A DNA stretch of 64,000 nt from Paenibacillus antarcticus (GCF_001637225.1 NZ_LVJI01000014.1:1-64000); one strand, 5' to 3'; positions 25,452 through 36,013 are shown, counted from the stretch's first letter. A program made the numbers and translations. Notes: generated by a model not told the origin, from the sequence alone.

Positions 25452-25503
25452 AATAAATAGCAAACTCAAACTAATTTCTGGAGTATTATACCATAATATA
25501 AAG

Positions 25504-26418
25504 CTAGATCTTGCTATTCCAGACTTCTGAAAGCAGTTCGCCATTTATGCTCACACCTGCCACAGCTCCCAAAGAAGCAGCAATAACCACCAGATGCAGT
25601 TCCGATGCTACATCTCCGGCACTATAAATACCAGGCACGTTCGTTTTACCAAATTCATCGACGATGACAATTCCTGCATCTGTGGTCTGACACCCTAATG
25701 CTTGAGGTAAGTCTGATCCTGTTGCAAGCTTCGGTGCAAAGAAAATCCCTGTGCAGGGAATTACTGTACCATCCTCTAATAATACGCTATGTGCCACACC
25801 TTCGTTAGATTCGATACGTTGGATCACTGATTCAAATGTTAGAATGTTATGTTGCTTAATCTCTTCGCGTTGTTCATTCGTCCATTCATCAGGTCCATTG
25901 GTGCAGATTGTATATTGGTTTGTCCACCCAGCTAGACTTTTTGCTAAGTGAAATGCTTTTTCTCCATGGACAATTAAGACAAGTGACTGGTCTCTTAATT
26001 CCCATCCATCACAATAAGGGCAAATAAATGCGCTAATACCATATACATCTGTCAACCCATCAATATCCAAGGGGATGTCTTTCATCCCAACGGCAAAAAG
26101 CAACTTTTTGCTCCAAAAGGTCCTTGCCTGCGCCGTTGTAATTTGGAAATCGCCATCCGTTCCCGTTATCGTTACAGCCGTATCCTCCACAAATTGAACT
26201 GCGGGATATGACTTCATCTGCTCCATCGCAATTCTCCGTAATTCACTTGGACTTATACCATCTCTGGAAAGAAAACCGTGTGACTGACGAGTAACCTGAT
26301 TACGTGGACGCCTTTCATCAATAACCACTACGCTTTTTCTTGCTCGGCCTAACACAAGCGCTGCATTCAACCCCCCAGGTCCGCCGCCAATAATCGCTAC
26401 ATCGATGTGTTTCTCCAT
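25504..26418 (-). CDS. Thioredoxin-reductase-like FAD/NAD(P)-dependent oxidoreductase
   Basis: The protein has about 304 residues from ATG 26418. Its N-terminal FAD site is VAIIGGGPGGLNAAL; the redox motif CPYC lies in FICPYCDGWEL; the NAD(P) region follows (SLVLIVHGEKAFHLAKSL, lacking a clean GxGxxA); and the C-terminal FAD segment is GIYSAGDVASEL. This fits TrxB-like enzymes of the YumC/TrxB superfamily that reduce disulfides or other partners. The CxxC is CPYC instead of CATC of classic TrxB, so a non-thioredoxin partner is possible. GGAGG is 9 nt before the ATG; two more in-frame ATGs upstream are less well placed. It is monocistronic. Confidence 0.88.
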   Translation of the reverse strand: MEKHIDVAIIGGGPGGLNAALVLGRARKSVVVIDERRPRNQVTRQSHGFLSRDGISPSELRRIAMEQMKSYPAVQFVEDTAVTITGTDGDFQITTAQARTFWSKKLLFAVGMKDIPLDIDGLTDVYGISAFICPYCDGWELRDQSLVLIVHGEKAFHLAKSLAGWTNQYTICTNGPDEWTNEQREEIKQHNILTFESVIQRIESNEGVAHSVLLEDGTVIPCTGIFFAPKLATGSDLPQALGCQTTDAGIVIVDEFGKTNVPGIYSAGDVASELHLVVIAASLGAVAGVSINGELLSEVWNSKI

Positions 26419-26669
26419 AATAGCCATCCTCCAGGTCCTCACTGATCTTTATCCTTGCACTAAAAGTTTATTATAATCATATTTATTCATAATTATTTCA
26501 AGGTTACCCTTAACTCTTGTGCTAGCAGATATTTAGAAGTAAAGAAATAGATACTAACGAGAGGTTAGTGTCTTTCGTATCAAAGTAAACGGCTCAACAA
26601 TCCATTGTTCTATACGGATGATTGTTACGCTCTTCTATGACCTGTAGCATTCCCTTCAATCACTGCTAT

Positions 26670-26790
26670 TTATTTTTGCGAGTAGCCAGTATTGTTCATG
26701 TATTGTGAGTTCATATTATTCTGGTTATTCTGGAAACATCCAATGGTTCTTGATATGAAAAGGGTGGAAAAGTCTTTGGCATATACTAAT
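26670..26790 (-). pseudogene. Decayed duplicate of the cupin gene C-terminus
   Basis: On the minus strand a frame encodes TIGCFQNNQNNMNSQYMN and NTGYSQK then TAA, matching the end of the cupin at 24334-24924 (IGCFQNNQNNMSAQFPNHTG). Just upstream, TATGCCAAAG...CACC also matches that gene at DNA level, but the frame is broken and the cupin motifs are absent. It is a remnant of a tandem duplication, about 1.8 kb upstream of the intact copy. Confidence 0.7.
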
Positions 26791-26931
26791 TGTCCGAAAC
26801 CAACTCATCCGCATCAGGCTCATCAAATTGTGGAGTCTTGGTTACATTGTCAATAAAATAGGAATCTCGATGATGTTATTATATGCTTTCATATCGTGCA
26901 TATCTTCGATTATAACTATGATCGCACACAC

Positions 26932-26968
26932 AAAAACGAGCCCTAGATTTGCATCTAAGGCTCGTTTT
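26932..26968 (-). terminator. Terminator of the GH101 gene
   Basis: AAAACGAGCC (26933-26942) pairs with GGCTCGTTTT (26959-26968), with an inner TAGAT...ATCTA stem. T-runs occur on both strands. It lies 68 nt after the GH101 stop. Confidence 0.88.
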
Positions 26969-27036
26969 CCCATGTAGGGGTTCAAATTTAAACCCTCTAA
27001 CGTCTTTGATATTCCATCAAATTCATTAGCTGATAT

Positions 27037-30000
27037 TTACTTCTCCAGATACGTTAAAAATCTGTTAAACAAAACTGCTGCCTCAGCCCGGGTCAGATTA
27101 CTTTTCGGATTGATTTTTTGATCAGGCGTTCCTTGCATCAGACCTAACTCAATGCAAATAGCCAATGCATTCTTAGACCAGCTTCCTGCCTGATCCATAT
27201 CTTTATATTTAGAAAGTACCGATTCCGTAGTATTCGATACTACTGGCAACTTCCCTTTCAATTCAAGCGCCCTTACCATTATGACTGCCATTTCTTGACG
27301 GCTTAGAGGTTTCATAGGTTCAAACAAATTACCTGCGTACCCCTTAAATAAACCTGCATCCGTCGTAGCAATGACATCATCCTTAAACCACTTGTCTCCT
27401 GCTACGTCTTTAAATGATGTTGATCCACCTGCCTTAAGACCAAGAGCCCGTGTTAGCAAGGCTGCAATTTCAGAACGGTTTATGGTCAGATCTGGACCAA
27501 ATTTCTGTTCGGTTATGCCCATGATAATACCTCGGGCCGCAAGAGCTTCAATCTCCTTGATCGCCCAGTGACCGACTGTATCTACGAATGCCTTAGGCAT
27601 GTTGGTACCCGTTCCCGGCTTGGTTACCGCTTCGTTATCCTTATCAGACCCATTGTTCGTTCCTGTGCTTGGATTTGGATTGATCTCCGGTTTCGTACCT
27701 ATGTCTGGGTTTGATCCTGTTCCTGGATTCGTACCCGGATTGCTGCTATCCTTCGCCTTTACTTTTACAGTCGCAATCGCTTTAATGTCGGTCCCATTGA
27801 CCGAGCCTTTCACCTTGAAAGTACCCGCCTCTGCATAACTAGAAGGATCAATCCCTCCCCATACAACTGAAGCCTTCTCTGTCGTATGATTACTGAAGGT
27901 CACGGTTACTTCTGCAGGCAGTATCGGCGCAGATCCAGCTTCCGTTTCAACATTTACATCCTTAATAGCTACTATGTTTACTACCGATATAAGACCTTCT
28001 ATTGCATTTTCAAGTTCTACTCGTGTTTCATCTAATGAAATAACCGTAGCGCTAGGATCCTTGATGAGCTTCACTGCTTGATCCAGAGCTGTAGCAACAT
28101 TTGCCCATGTTTCAGATGTATAATCCGAACTCTTCAATTTAAGAGCATCGTCAATCGTTTGCTGAAGAAGCTCTTTCGAAATGTCTAGATCATTTGCTTT
28201 AATGTAGAAATCATCCAGAATAAAGGCATAATCAGAAGTAGGATTACCTGAACCTTTAGTCACAAATTTAAATATGACTTGGTAATCGTCTTGATCACCC
28301 GTTGTAAATTTTTTCTGGAATCGGAGATAACCGCCATCTTCACCGGCTTTATTACCCGGATTAGGTGATGTATTAAGATTTTCTTTCAACACAATTGCTC
28401 CTGTGGAGCGTGATTGTACAGAAACCTCATAGCCGGCATACGCTTCTAATGTGTAAATAAAACCTAAATCATATTCTGTGTTTGGTTTTAATTTAACACT
28501 GGATTCATTCGTTTTTATTAATCTGCCAACATCTGTTTCATTCATCTTTAACGAATTCTCTCCATCCAGAACCCAGGTCATTACTGGACCGATTGTATTC
28601 TCGGATGGTTGAGCGATTGGATTATTGTCATGAGGATTGCTTTGGTCGGTTGCAATATGAATTTGTCTAGACCCGCCACCATACTCAAACGGCCCCCAAC
28701 CTTCGTACACATTCTCAAAATCCTCATAGACAACATAGCCCTTGTTCGTAGGATCCTTCTCTACCGTCGTATGCTTCCAGATCCGAGCATCATCAAATAG
28801 TACAGTACCCGCTCCCTGATAAGCTACAAGCTTGACTGTTGCAGTAGTAGCCCCTGCAGGAACTTTGAATTCAACATTCATTCTTTGCCACTTTGTATCC
28901 ACATACTTGAAAGACGATTTATGAATGCCATCCATCCCTGTCACATCATTGGAATAGGTTTTACCGTTAACCGTAACCTGAAGTGAGGATTTTCTTCCCT
29001 TCTCGCTCTGAGTCCACACCCCAACTGAGTAGTCCTGATTAGGCTGTAATCCGGTAATCTCCTGAGACAATACACCCGCTTTGCTACCAACTTCCGCATA
29101 TTTATTCAAATTTGAATTTTTCATTTCCATGCTGATATCGTACTCAGCATCACCTTGCACGGTCTTGATTGCAATGTTAGTCGAATCATCAACTGTCCAT
29201 GAACCTGGAACATTAAACTGCTCTGAATTGAAGGCAAAATCCTTGATCAGACTTCCTTCTCCCCAATTTCCTGCGTTAGGTGCCACAGTCAGTACATCAA
29301 CTGATGCGGGATACAGTACATAAGGTGTATTTTTCTTTGTCTTGTTAATCGTAAGAGATCCATTCTGAGCACCAAGTGTATCGACAAGTACTTTACCTTG
29401 TTGAGTCAACTCGTACATTTTAAACTCATTCACATCTTTAAATTCATCCGTCAACTGCCATGTGGTCGCATTACCAGTAGTGTTCCAGTGGTACAGCTTC
29501 GCTCCTTCGTTAATGGCCATGGTTTTATTCGTTTTAACATCCCACACCCATGGAATTAAAGAGTTCGCCTCACCTGTATGACGCACTGATTCATCGGTAG
29601 TCGTTCCAGTATCTTTCCAAGAAGAGATCAGCTTTCCGTTCTTGGACAACTCAATCATACCGGTGACTCGATTCCTCTTAGAGATAACATCGTTATCAAA
29701 AGTAACTTTATCCTCTTCATATTTCAGAACACCAAAATGTTGCATAAACTTCGTCGGTAATACTTCATTAAAGAACACCGTTGTCCCTTGCTGTACATCC
29801 GGTTTAGAATCACCCCAAGTTGTCACACCAGGTATTTTTTGTCCTTTAAAAAGAGCGTTTCCAACAAAAATATCCAAATTGTTCTTCACCATTCTAGAAA
29901 GAATACTCTTATTCCCTTTATTAGGATATCCTAAATCCGGGCCCCAGTGAACAAAATTCACGCCCGGCTCTAGCGGACCAGCAAATTCTGTTCCTACTGT

Positions 30001-33000
30001 TACCCCAAGGTTATTGGCGTATTGTAACAGTTTATAGGCGTTGTAGTCGTTGCCGGTATAAACGTCTATATAGAAGAAATCCAAAGTAGGATCATTCGGG
30101 TTGGTAGAATCTTTAGTAAGATTAAATAGATTTTTGAACCGAGCCTCCAGATCACCGCTTAAGACATCCTTTGTCTGATCTACATAGTAAGCCGTATCGA
30201 TCCAATCCCAACCTTTAGAGAGCTTATCCGTCTTCGGTCCATTTGCTGTAGCGCCATTTAAGTTGGAATAATTCAGCTCATTGGCATCAAGCACGTACTC
30301 TGTTGCATTGAGATGGACACCGATACTCAGGTTATACTTATCTCCTTCATCGATCAAATAGTTGAAATCTTCCAATCCACCTTGTCTTACGCCAATATTA
30401 GAGTAGGAAGGAATATCATCATCATGCCCTTCCGCCTGATAGCCCTTATGAAGGATCATCTGTCCAAAACCGTCTGTATAATTGTACATAACTTTACCCG
30501 TATCCAACGTATTCAAGAACGGATCATTTGCTTGTCCAGCAAAGTTGAAAGCAATGTACATCATATTGTTCTTCATATCCTGTGCGCCTAACGGCTCAAC
30601 GTAAATTTCCTTCCGGTAAGCGACAGCCGCATCCTGCCAATCCGTTTTTCCGTCGTTATTCCGGTCTTCGGTCACGACAACTTCATACCATGGTAACTCT
30701 TCGGTCTCATTGCTTTGAATATGGCGATAAGTCCATGTGCCCGGTTTCACTGTCACTTTATTGACAAGTAATTTCTTTTCCGTGGTGACAATCACTTTAT
30801 TACCACCGCTCATTACGTTGTCCTCTACAGATGCTCCCAAGCCATTTCCACTCACCATCGCCATCGTAGCTCCAACAGTACCGCTTTGCTTCATTTGGGA
30901 CATATTATCAACAAGTTCTTCTGTAAGTCCATGCCACTCCCCACTAGATTTATTCCACGCATACGTTGTACCTTCCATCGAACTATTCACATGGATCAGG
31001 GAATTGTTCATTTGTATCGAACGGACTACAAAATCTGAGTTCTCCGTAATTTTATTGATTTCAAAACGAACCACATTATTCACCTTAGCCTCGATATATC
31101 CTTCAATAACAACGCCAATCTCATCAATCGTCATCGTATACAGATATTTATTAGCGTTCTCTTTTTTAGAGACCGTATTTGGTACATAATCCTTATTATT
31201 AATCTTCAAGCTATTCGTTTGCTCCGCGTCGGCCTGTAGCTTGTGGCCATCAACTTGATAATCTACAATGCCTGGAAAATATTTATATACCGTAACCTTC
31301 AGTTGATCTTTCTCAATGTTATCTGTCTCTTGCGCAAGCTTGAGCTTAGGTAACGTCTCCAGTTCCACCATTTTCAGCTTACTCACCGTTATCTGTTTGT
31401 CTCCATACCATGAACAAAGACCAAACCAACCCGGGACAACGGTCATCGATTCTTCAGATACCGAACCCATATCCGTAGCTACCCCATCAGGACCGGTAAT
31501 CGTGAGATTAATCGTAGTTCCCACCAGACGAAGTTCAATATGATAGTTTGTATTTGCTTGCATCTGATAAGTATTCGGGAAGGACACCTCATTGCCGTTA
31601 CTTGCTGTGACCTTCCACTTCCCATTAATATCATGAGCAACACTTACATATTTGTCAGCAGCCGAACCTCTTAATATAACACCATATCGACCACCTTCTA
31701 CTCCAGCGGATACATTCGTGTTAAAATCAAAGGCTACTAGCTGATCAGCGAATTTAGGACTATCCTTATCCACTGCTAATGAAACCCCTGGCATGTTCAA
31801 TTGGATTTGACCATTTCCATGAGCGAGCACTGATGGTTTACTGCTATCCAGGGCACCCCAATCCTGCTCCGAATAATCAGGCGCATACACTCGGATCTCT
31901 TCCGCAGTGATCGCGTCTATCTTAGCTTGAATCGAATAGGCCGCAGAATTATAAATGCCATATGATCCTGGTTCATATCCAGTTACAGTCACACTGCCAA
32001 CCTTAATTCCATTCACATAAAGACCTAGTTCATTCTCAATCATTTCTACACGTAGTGTATAATATTTTTCAAATGAAAGTGCTGTAGCACTTCCAATGGC
32101 AATGGCATCGTTACTGCCATCCAGCTTGTATTTCCAAATCCCTGGACTTTCCTCATATATCGCGATATTTCCTAATTTAATCCCCGCGATTCCATCCGCC
32201 TGCATTTTCACTTGATATATACCGTTTGGTACTGGAGTTACACTCTTATTGACAGCAGTGCTTCCCGTATCAATTGTACCTTCCAAATATCCATTTGAAA
32301 CTTGCGGCGTACCATTAAACCCTTCCCAATTCACGATTGAATCACCTTCATAATACTCTTCATAGCTCAGCTTGCCGATATGTGATGAAGACGTATTCAT
32401 ATCGAGGAATTCTTCTGTAAAGACAACATTATCGATATAAATGGATTCTTGGGAAATCACTCCAAAACGCCCTTCTCCGAATTGTTCTACTACCGCTAAG
32501 TTAGCTTGCAATGTAGCGCCGTTAATACTTAAGGTTACAGACTTGTCAGAATACTGAAGTCCAACTTTGTTCCAAATATAAAGTGAAGGGCTCGAGTCCA
32601 TAGCATCAGTAACGTCAAAGTCAGTGCTGACCCCACCCTTATCCAACAATACCCATTTCGTACCATCATATTTAACAATAGCACCATCGCCGATAACAAA
32701 TCCGATATTATTAGTTGAAGGTTTAACATCTAACGTATATGTCGCACTTTGTAAGGATGGTGCATCCATGTTCATTACGTTCCCTTTGATATTAGAAAGT
32801 TTTAATACCCGGTTACTACCTTCTGTAATAATAGTAGAATCAGCACCATTCCAGGTACCCTTAACGCCATCCTCGAAATCATTTCTGTATTGTGCAATTT
32901 GTTTGGGTTCAATGATCTGATTCGTATACTGTACATTGTCGATCTGTAGTTCTACAGTGCTTCTGATGCGAAGACCGAGGCGACCAACTACATCAGAGAA

Positions 33001-34464
33001 TTTATCAAAAGTAATGTCACCAATCAGCTTTTTATTTAAATATACCGTTATTTTCTTCCCATTAAAATTAAACATGAGATTGTTCCAGCGCCCTTGAATC
33101 GGATAAGGAATCTCTTGCTTATCTCCCCAACCCGTATTGGACTCTGGGATCCAGCTACTAGGATCAACCCCGAGTTCATTGAAGATGCTCGCTGAATCAT
33201 TCATTCTGAAGCCAAAAGCAAACCCTTGTCCGCTACCCAGTTTGTCTGGATTAACCAGTTTGAAATCTAATGAAAGCGTACCCTGTTGGATCTGTGGCGA
33301 ATCCAAATCCACGCCTCGTTCGCTAGACCCTTTTTTAAGAGAGAGAACTCTATTACCCGTAGTAAGATCAGTCACGACCGTTGCGTTTAACCCTGACCAA
33401 TGAGGGACATAACTCAGATCTTCATAATCTTGAGTATAATCAATAACGTTTGATGGCTTATCCTTAGTACCTACGCCTGCAATACGTAACTCCTTGATCA
33501 TGACATTTCCCGTTGCAAAACGTTTATATAGACCTACCTGACCGATTCCAGTCGACTGACTCATTAAATCAGTATCCTGATTGTAGTAAGTCACGCCGTC
33601 TACATTGACCATAAGTTTAGTGCCATTAAAACCGATCTGAATCCGATAATCCGTATCCATTTCTAGTTCTGGTCCGTCGAATACCACCCATTTACCTGTA
33701 CCATCCGGACTCTGAATGACCCAGTCCGTGCCGGCATCATAGCGGACAGACAACCCTTGTTTATTATCAGCAGATCCTAGAACAAAACCAATATTACCTT
33801 GGCTTGTACTTGTATAACGCATCGTTGTATCAATTACTCCTGCGGAAAGCCAAGGAGCCTTATCCCACGTTGCTATCGCTCCACTACCTCCCAAATTGCT
33901 GATCGCTACTGTCAAGCCGTTATTTACAGAAGCTGTTCCGCTTCCTTTGACGAAAGTCATTGCTTCCGGTTCCATAGACTGATAGTTGTTCGTATACGTT
34001 ACAACTTCTTGACCATCCGGGACGTTTTTCTTTACGTCAGCTAGAAAGCTTTCTATGTCTACATTTTCGGTTGTTGCCTTGCTCTTTTCAAGAACTGTAA
34101 TTGTAGCTTCAGCTTTAACACTCGTGCCTTCTCCACTTCCTTCTACGTTAAAAGTCCCCACCTTCGCATATTCAGAAGGTTCGATCGAATCCCAATTCAC
34201 CTTAACTTCCGTGGTGGTGCTATCGTTGTATACTGCTTGTACTACCGAAGGGAGTACTGGCTGCTCACCAACGTATGTATCAATCTTGACCAGAGGGATA
34301 CTGTCGATTGTTCTTTCTTGTGCCACAATCGGCAAATCACCAATTTCTCCTGCTGTTGCATAAGCAGTGCTTCCTGTGAGTACCATCATCTGACTTGAAG
34401 CAACCAACAAAACCATCATCCAAATAAATAATCTGGATATCATTTTATTACTTTTTTTCTGCAT
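27037..34464 (-). CDS. Giant SLH-anchored GH101 endo-alpha-N-acetylgalactosaminidase
   Basis: This 2475-residue secreted enzyme should release the Gal-beta1,3-GalNAc core from Ser/Thr of mucin-type glycoproteins. Order: signal peptide (1-37); Ig-like BIg_4 (about 58-127); five LamG/concanavalin-like sugar-binding modules (about 165-335, 342-512, 523-682, 702-855, 861-1031); GH101 core with galactose-mutarotase-like and catalytic barrel parts (about 1038-1715); a galactose-binding CBM (1755-1899) and a further jelly roll (1908-2088); FIVAR helices (2093-2158); BIg_4 (2166-2234); a Pro/Asn/Gly linker; and three SLH repeats (2290-2475). The candidate nucleophile is D1467 (DFFYIDVYTG); acid/base candidates are E1493 or E1499 in GTEFAGPLEPG. 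The SLH triplet would tether it to the wall. A strong AGGAGG site precedes ATG 34464. It is monocistronic and divergent from an AraC regulator. Confidence 0.93.
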   Translation of the reverse strand: MQKKSNKMISRLFIWMMVLLVASSQMMVLTGSTAYATAGEIGDLPIVAQERTIDSIPLVKIDTYVGEQPVLPSVVQAVYNDSTTTEVKVNWDSIEPSEYAKVGTFNVEGSGEGTSVKAEATITVLEKSKATTENVDIESFLADVKKNVPDGQEVVTYTNNYQSMEPEAMTFVKGSGTASVNNGLTVAISNLGGSGAIATWDKAPWLSAGVIDTTMRYTSTSQGNIGFVLGSADNKQGLSVRYDAGTDWVIQSPDGTGKWVVFDGPELEMDTDYRIQIGFNGTKLMVNVDGVTYYNQDTDLMSQSTGIGQVGLYKRFATGNVMIKELRIAGVGTKDKPSNVIDYTQDYEDLSYVPHWSGLNATVVTDLTTGNRVLSLKKGSSERGVDLDSPQIQQGTLSLDFKLVNPDKLGSGQGFAFGFRMNDSASIFNELGVDPSSWIPESNTGWGDKQEIPYPIQGRWNNLMFNFNGKKITVYLNKKLIGDITFDKFSDVVGRLGLRIRSTVELQIDNVQYTNQIIEPKQIAQYRNDFEDGVKGTWNGADSTIITEGSNRVLKLSNIKGNVMNMDAPSLQSATYTLDVKPSTNNIGFVIGDGAIVKYDGTKWVLLDKGGVSTDFDVTDAMDSSPSLYIWNKVGLQYSDKSVTLSINGATLQANLAVVEQFGEGRFGVISQESIYIDNVVFTEEFLDMNTSSSHIGKLSYEEYYEGDSIVNWEGFNGTPQVSNGYLEGTIDTGSTAVNKSVTPVPNGIYQVKMQADGIAGIKLGNIAIYEESPGIWKYKLDGSNDAIAIGSATALSFEKYYTLRVEMIENELGLYVNGIKVGSVTVTGYEPGSYGIYNSAAYSIQAKIDAITAEEIRVYAPDYSEQDWGALDSSKPSVLAHGNGQIQLNMPGVSLAVDKDSPKFADQLVAFDFNTNVSAGVEGGRYGVILRGSAADKYVSVAHDINGKWKVTASNGNEVSFPNTYQMQANTNYHIELRLVGTTINLTITGPDGVATDMGSVSEESMTVVPGWFGLCSWYGDKQITVSKLKMVELETLPKLKLAQETDNIEKDQLKVTVYKYFPGIVDYQVDGHKLQADAEQTNSLKINNKDYVPNTVSKKENANKYLYTMTIDEIGVVIEGYIEAKVNNVVRFEINKITENSDFVVRSIQMNNSLIHVNSSMEGTTYAWNKSSGEWHGLTEELVDNMSQMKQSGTVGATMAMVSGNGLGASVEDNVMSGGNKVIVTTEKKLLVNKVTVKPGTWTYRHIQSNETEELPWYEVVVTEDRNNDGKTDWQDAAVAYRKEIYVEPLGAQDMKNNMMYIAFNFAGQANDPFLNTLDTGKVMYNYTDGFGQMILHKGYQAEGHDDDIPSYSNIGVRQGGLEDFNYLIDEGDKYNLSIGVHLNATEYVLDANELNYSNLNGATANGPKTDKLSKGWDWIDTAYYVDQTKDVLSGDLEARFKNLFNLTKDSTNPNDPTLDFFYIDVYTGNDYNAYKLLQYANNLGVTVGTEFAGPLEPGVNFVHWGPDLGYPNKGNKSILSRMVKNNLDIFVGNALFKGQKIPGVTTWGDSKPDVQQGTTVFFNEVLPTKFMQHFGVLKYEEDKVTFDNDVISKRNRVTGMIELSKNGKLISSWKDTGTTTDESVRHTGEANSLIPWVWDVKTNKTMAINEGAKLYHWNTTGNATTWQLTDEFKDVNEFKMYELTQQGKVLVDTLGAQNGSLTINKTKKNTPYVLYPASVDVLTVAPNAGNWGEGSLIKDFAFNSEQFNVPGSWTVDDSTNIAIKTVQGDAEYDISMEMKNSNLNKYAEVGSKAGVLSQEITGLQPNQDYSVGVWTQSEKGRKSSLQVTVNGKTYSNDVTGMDGIHKSSFKYVDTKWQRMNVEFKVPAGATTATVKLVAYQGAGTVLFDDARIWKHTTVEKDPTNKGYVVYEDFENVYEGWGPFEYGGGSRQIHIATDQSNPHDNNPIAQPSENTIGPVMTWVLDGENSLKMNETDVGRLIKTNESSVKLKPNTEYDLGFIYTLEAYAGYEVSVQSRSTGAIVLKENLNTSPNPGNKAGEDGGYLRFQKKFTTGDQDDYQVIFKFVTKGSGNPTSDYAFILDDFYIKANDLDISKELLQQTIDDALKLKSSDYTSETWANVATALDQAVKLIKDPSATVISLDETRVELENAIEGLISVVNIVAIKDVNVETEAGSAPILPAEVTVTFSNHTTEKASVVWGGIDPSSYAEAGTFKVKGSVNGTDIKAIATVKVKAKDSSNPGTNPGTGSNPDIGTKPEINPNPSTGTNNGSDKDNEAVTKPGTGTNMPKAFVDTVGHWAIKEIEALAARGIIMGITEQKFGPDLTINRSEIAALLTRALGLKAGGSTSFKDVAGDKWFKDDVIATTDAGLFKGYAGNLFEPMKPLSRQEMAVIMVRALELKGKLPVVSNTTESVLSKYKDMDQAGSWSKNALAICIELGLMQGTPDQKINPKSNLTRAEAAVLFNRFLTYLEK

Positions 34465-34519
34465 GAAATCATTCCTCCTACTGCCATTAGGCTGTTCTTT
34501 TAATTCACCTCACATAATA

Positions 34520-34533
34520 GGTAAGCGTTTACA
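34520..34533. promoter_or_regulatory. CcpA cre-like site upstream of the GH101 gene
   Basis: GGTAAGCGTTTACA matches the cre consensus TGWAANCGNTNWCA at 13 of 14 positions and is nearly palindromic. It sits 56-69 bp before the GH101 start codon, a position suited to repression. Confidence 0.6.
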
Positions 34534-34911
34534 TTTAAGTTTGTAATGAACTTGATTCATTGTGGATTTAACGGTATTGAACTCCTTTCTTAATTGTTAT
34601 GCTCCCACTATAATAGAGCAATTTTGCATGTCCCCTCCACATCATATTTCAATTTTGATTTTATCAGCTTCTGTCTATTATTAGCTTTCAAAAAATAACC
34701 TAAAATGGATAAAATGTTTGAAATACGGAACAAAAATTTAAAATTTGTCAGCGATTTCAAGCCAAATTCTAACAGCGCATAACAATTAATTTTTGGCACT
34801 TCCTGACTACTGAGATTTTTTATCTGTCTACTTGACAAGGATATAACCACCCTGCAAAATAAATAAGAAACAAACAGTAATCATGATCAGCTATAGAATA
34901 CTCTACCGGGG
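34534..34911. other. Divergent promoter region between GH101 and AraC genes
   Basis: AT-rich 378 bp with no supported gene. An 80-codon frame on the minus strand (34608-34850) lacks a ribosome binding site and has atypical composition. The region should hold the promoters of both divergent genes and the AraC operator; no clear direct-repeat operator was identified. Confidence 0.5.
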
Positions 34912-35781
34912 GTGATTACTTTAAAAAGGGAAGTTGAACTCTTATTTCATGGGCTACAACAAAACATGATCTATAATGCATTACAACGCACGCTGAAACC
35001 GGGATATTTTTTTGGACCTCATTGCCATAAAAATGTGGAGATCTGTTTAATGAAAGAAGGAGAATGCGACATCATTGTAAACGGCGAAGCGATTACCGTT
35101 CACAAGGGTGAGCTTATCGTCATCTTCTCTCATATGATTCACTCTTTTCATGTAAAGTCGGATCAAGAAGCAGTCTTTTTACAAGTTCACTTTTGTCCGG
35201 AGAGCTTTATAAATGCAGACCTAAAAGTCAATGGAAACATAAAGTTCCTTCATTATTTGACAGATGCACGTAGCGCTTATACTTTTCAATCATTTACGAA
35301 TCAACTTCTTTCATGTGTTGAGCGAATTTGTGAAGAAACAAATAATGAAACAGGTGTGCATCACGTACCACTGGCCAATATTTACATTTACGAAATGCTG
35401 TTTCTACTCTCTCGCGAGATTGAACAGAGTGTTCGCAAGGTGTTTAGTGTTGATAATCCCATCGCAATTCGAGCTATCCATTTTATTAATCAAAATATGG
35501 AAAATAATATCTCACTAGATGATGTAGCACAGAACTGTAACGTAACTGCGAGGTACATATCAAAAATTTTTAAAAAATACGTAAATATATCGGTAAACGA
35601 TTACATTTGTATTGCTAAAGTAGATAGAGCCATGAATTTTATTTGTAATACAGAATTCTCAATCACAGAAATATCATCCAAACTCGGATTTTCAAGCGCA
35701 CAATATTTCTCAACGGTATTTAAGAAATACAGTGGCGTCACGCCAAAAGAATTTAAAACTCTCCGTACTAAGGATATTTAG
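34912..35781 (+). CDS. AraC family transcriptional regulator with cupin sensor
   Basis: The 289-residue protein has an N-terminal cupin-like sugar-sensing domain (about 20-110; PGYFFGPHCHKNVEICLMKE and GELIVIFSHMIHSFHV) and a C-terminal double HTH (about 185-285): ISLDDVAQNCNVTARYISK and FSITEISSKLGFSSAQYFS with a FKKYSGVTPKEFK tail. It is divergent from the GH101 gene, and by this arrangement is the probable activator of it in response to host or substrate glycans (inference). The start is uncertain: GTG 34912 lies within GGGGGTGATT itself, and the next in-frame ATG is 18 codons on. Confidence 0.88.
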   Translation: MITLKREVELLFHGLQQNMIYNALQRTLKPGYFFGPHCHKNVEICLMKEGECDIIVNGEAITVHKGELIVIFSHMIHSFHVKSDQEAVFLQVHFCPESFINADLKVNGNIKFLHYLTDARSAYTFQSFTNQLLSCVERICEETNNETGVHHVPLANIYIYEMLFLLSREIEQSVRKVFSVDNPIAIRAIHFINQNMENNISLDDVAQNCNVTARYISKIFKKYVNISVNDYICIAKVDRAMNFICNTEFSITEISSKLGFSSAQYFSTVFKKYSGVTPKEFKTLRTKDI

Positions 35782-35795
35782 CGTGTCGAATATGC

Positions 35796-35853
35796 AAAAA
35801 GAAGGAGCTAGCCCAAGAGTAGATTTTTCTACTTCTAGGAAAGCTCCTTTTTC
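35796..35853 (+). terminator. Terminator of the AraC gene
   Basis: AAGGAGCT (35802-35809) pairs with AGCTCCTT (35842-35849), with an inner AGAGTAGA-tttt-TCTACTTCT stem and a following T-run. It is about 20 nt after the stop. Confidence 0.85.
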
Positions 35854-36013
35854 TATGTTAGACTTCGCAGCGAGTATTCGATTATCATTGGCTTCACGAA
35901 ACGTTGGATGCAATATGTACCACATTAAATTGTAAGCCTCATGACCTGTGGATTCACACTCCATTTTCACAAGTATAGGAGGCTTCGCATTGGACTGCAA
36001 AACCATTCTACCT

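Noticed and set aside
34608..34850. 80-codon minus-strand frame upstream of the GH101 gene
   Set aside because: No ribosome binding site, low-complexity Leu/Lys/Asn composition, and it fills the divergent promoter region.
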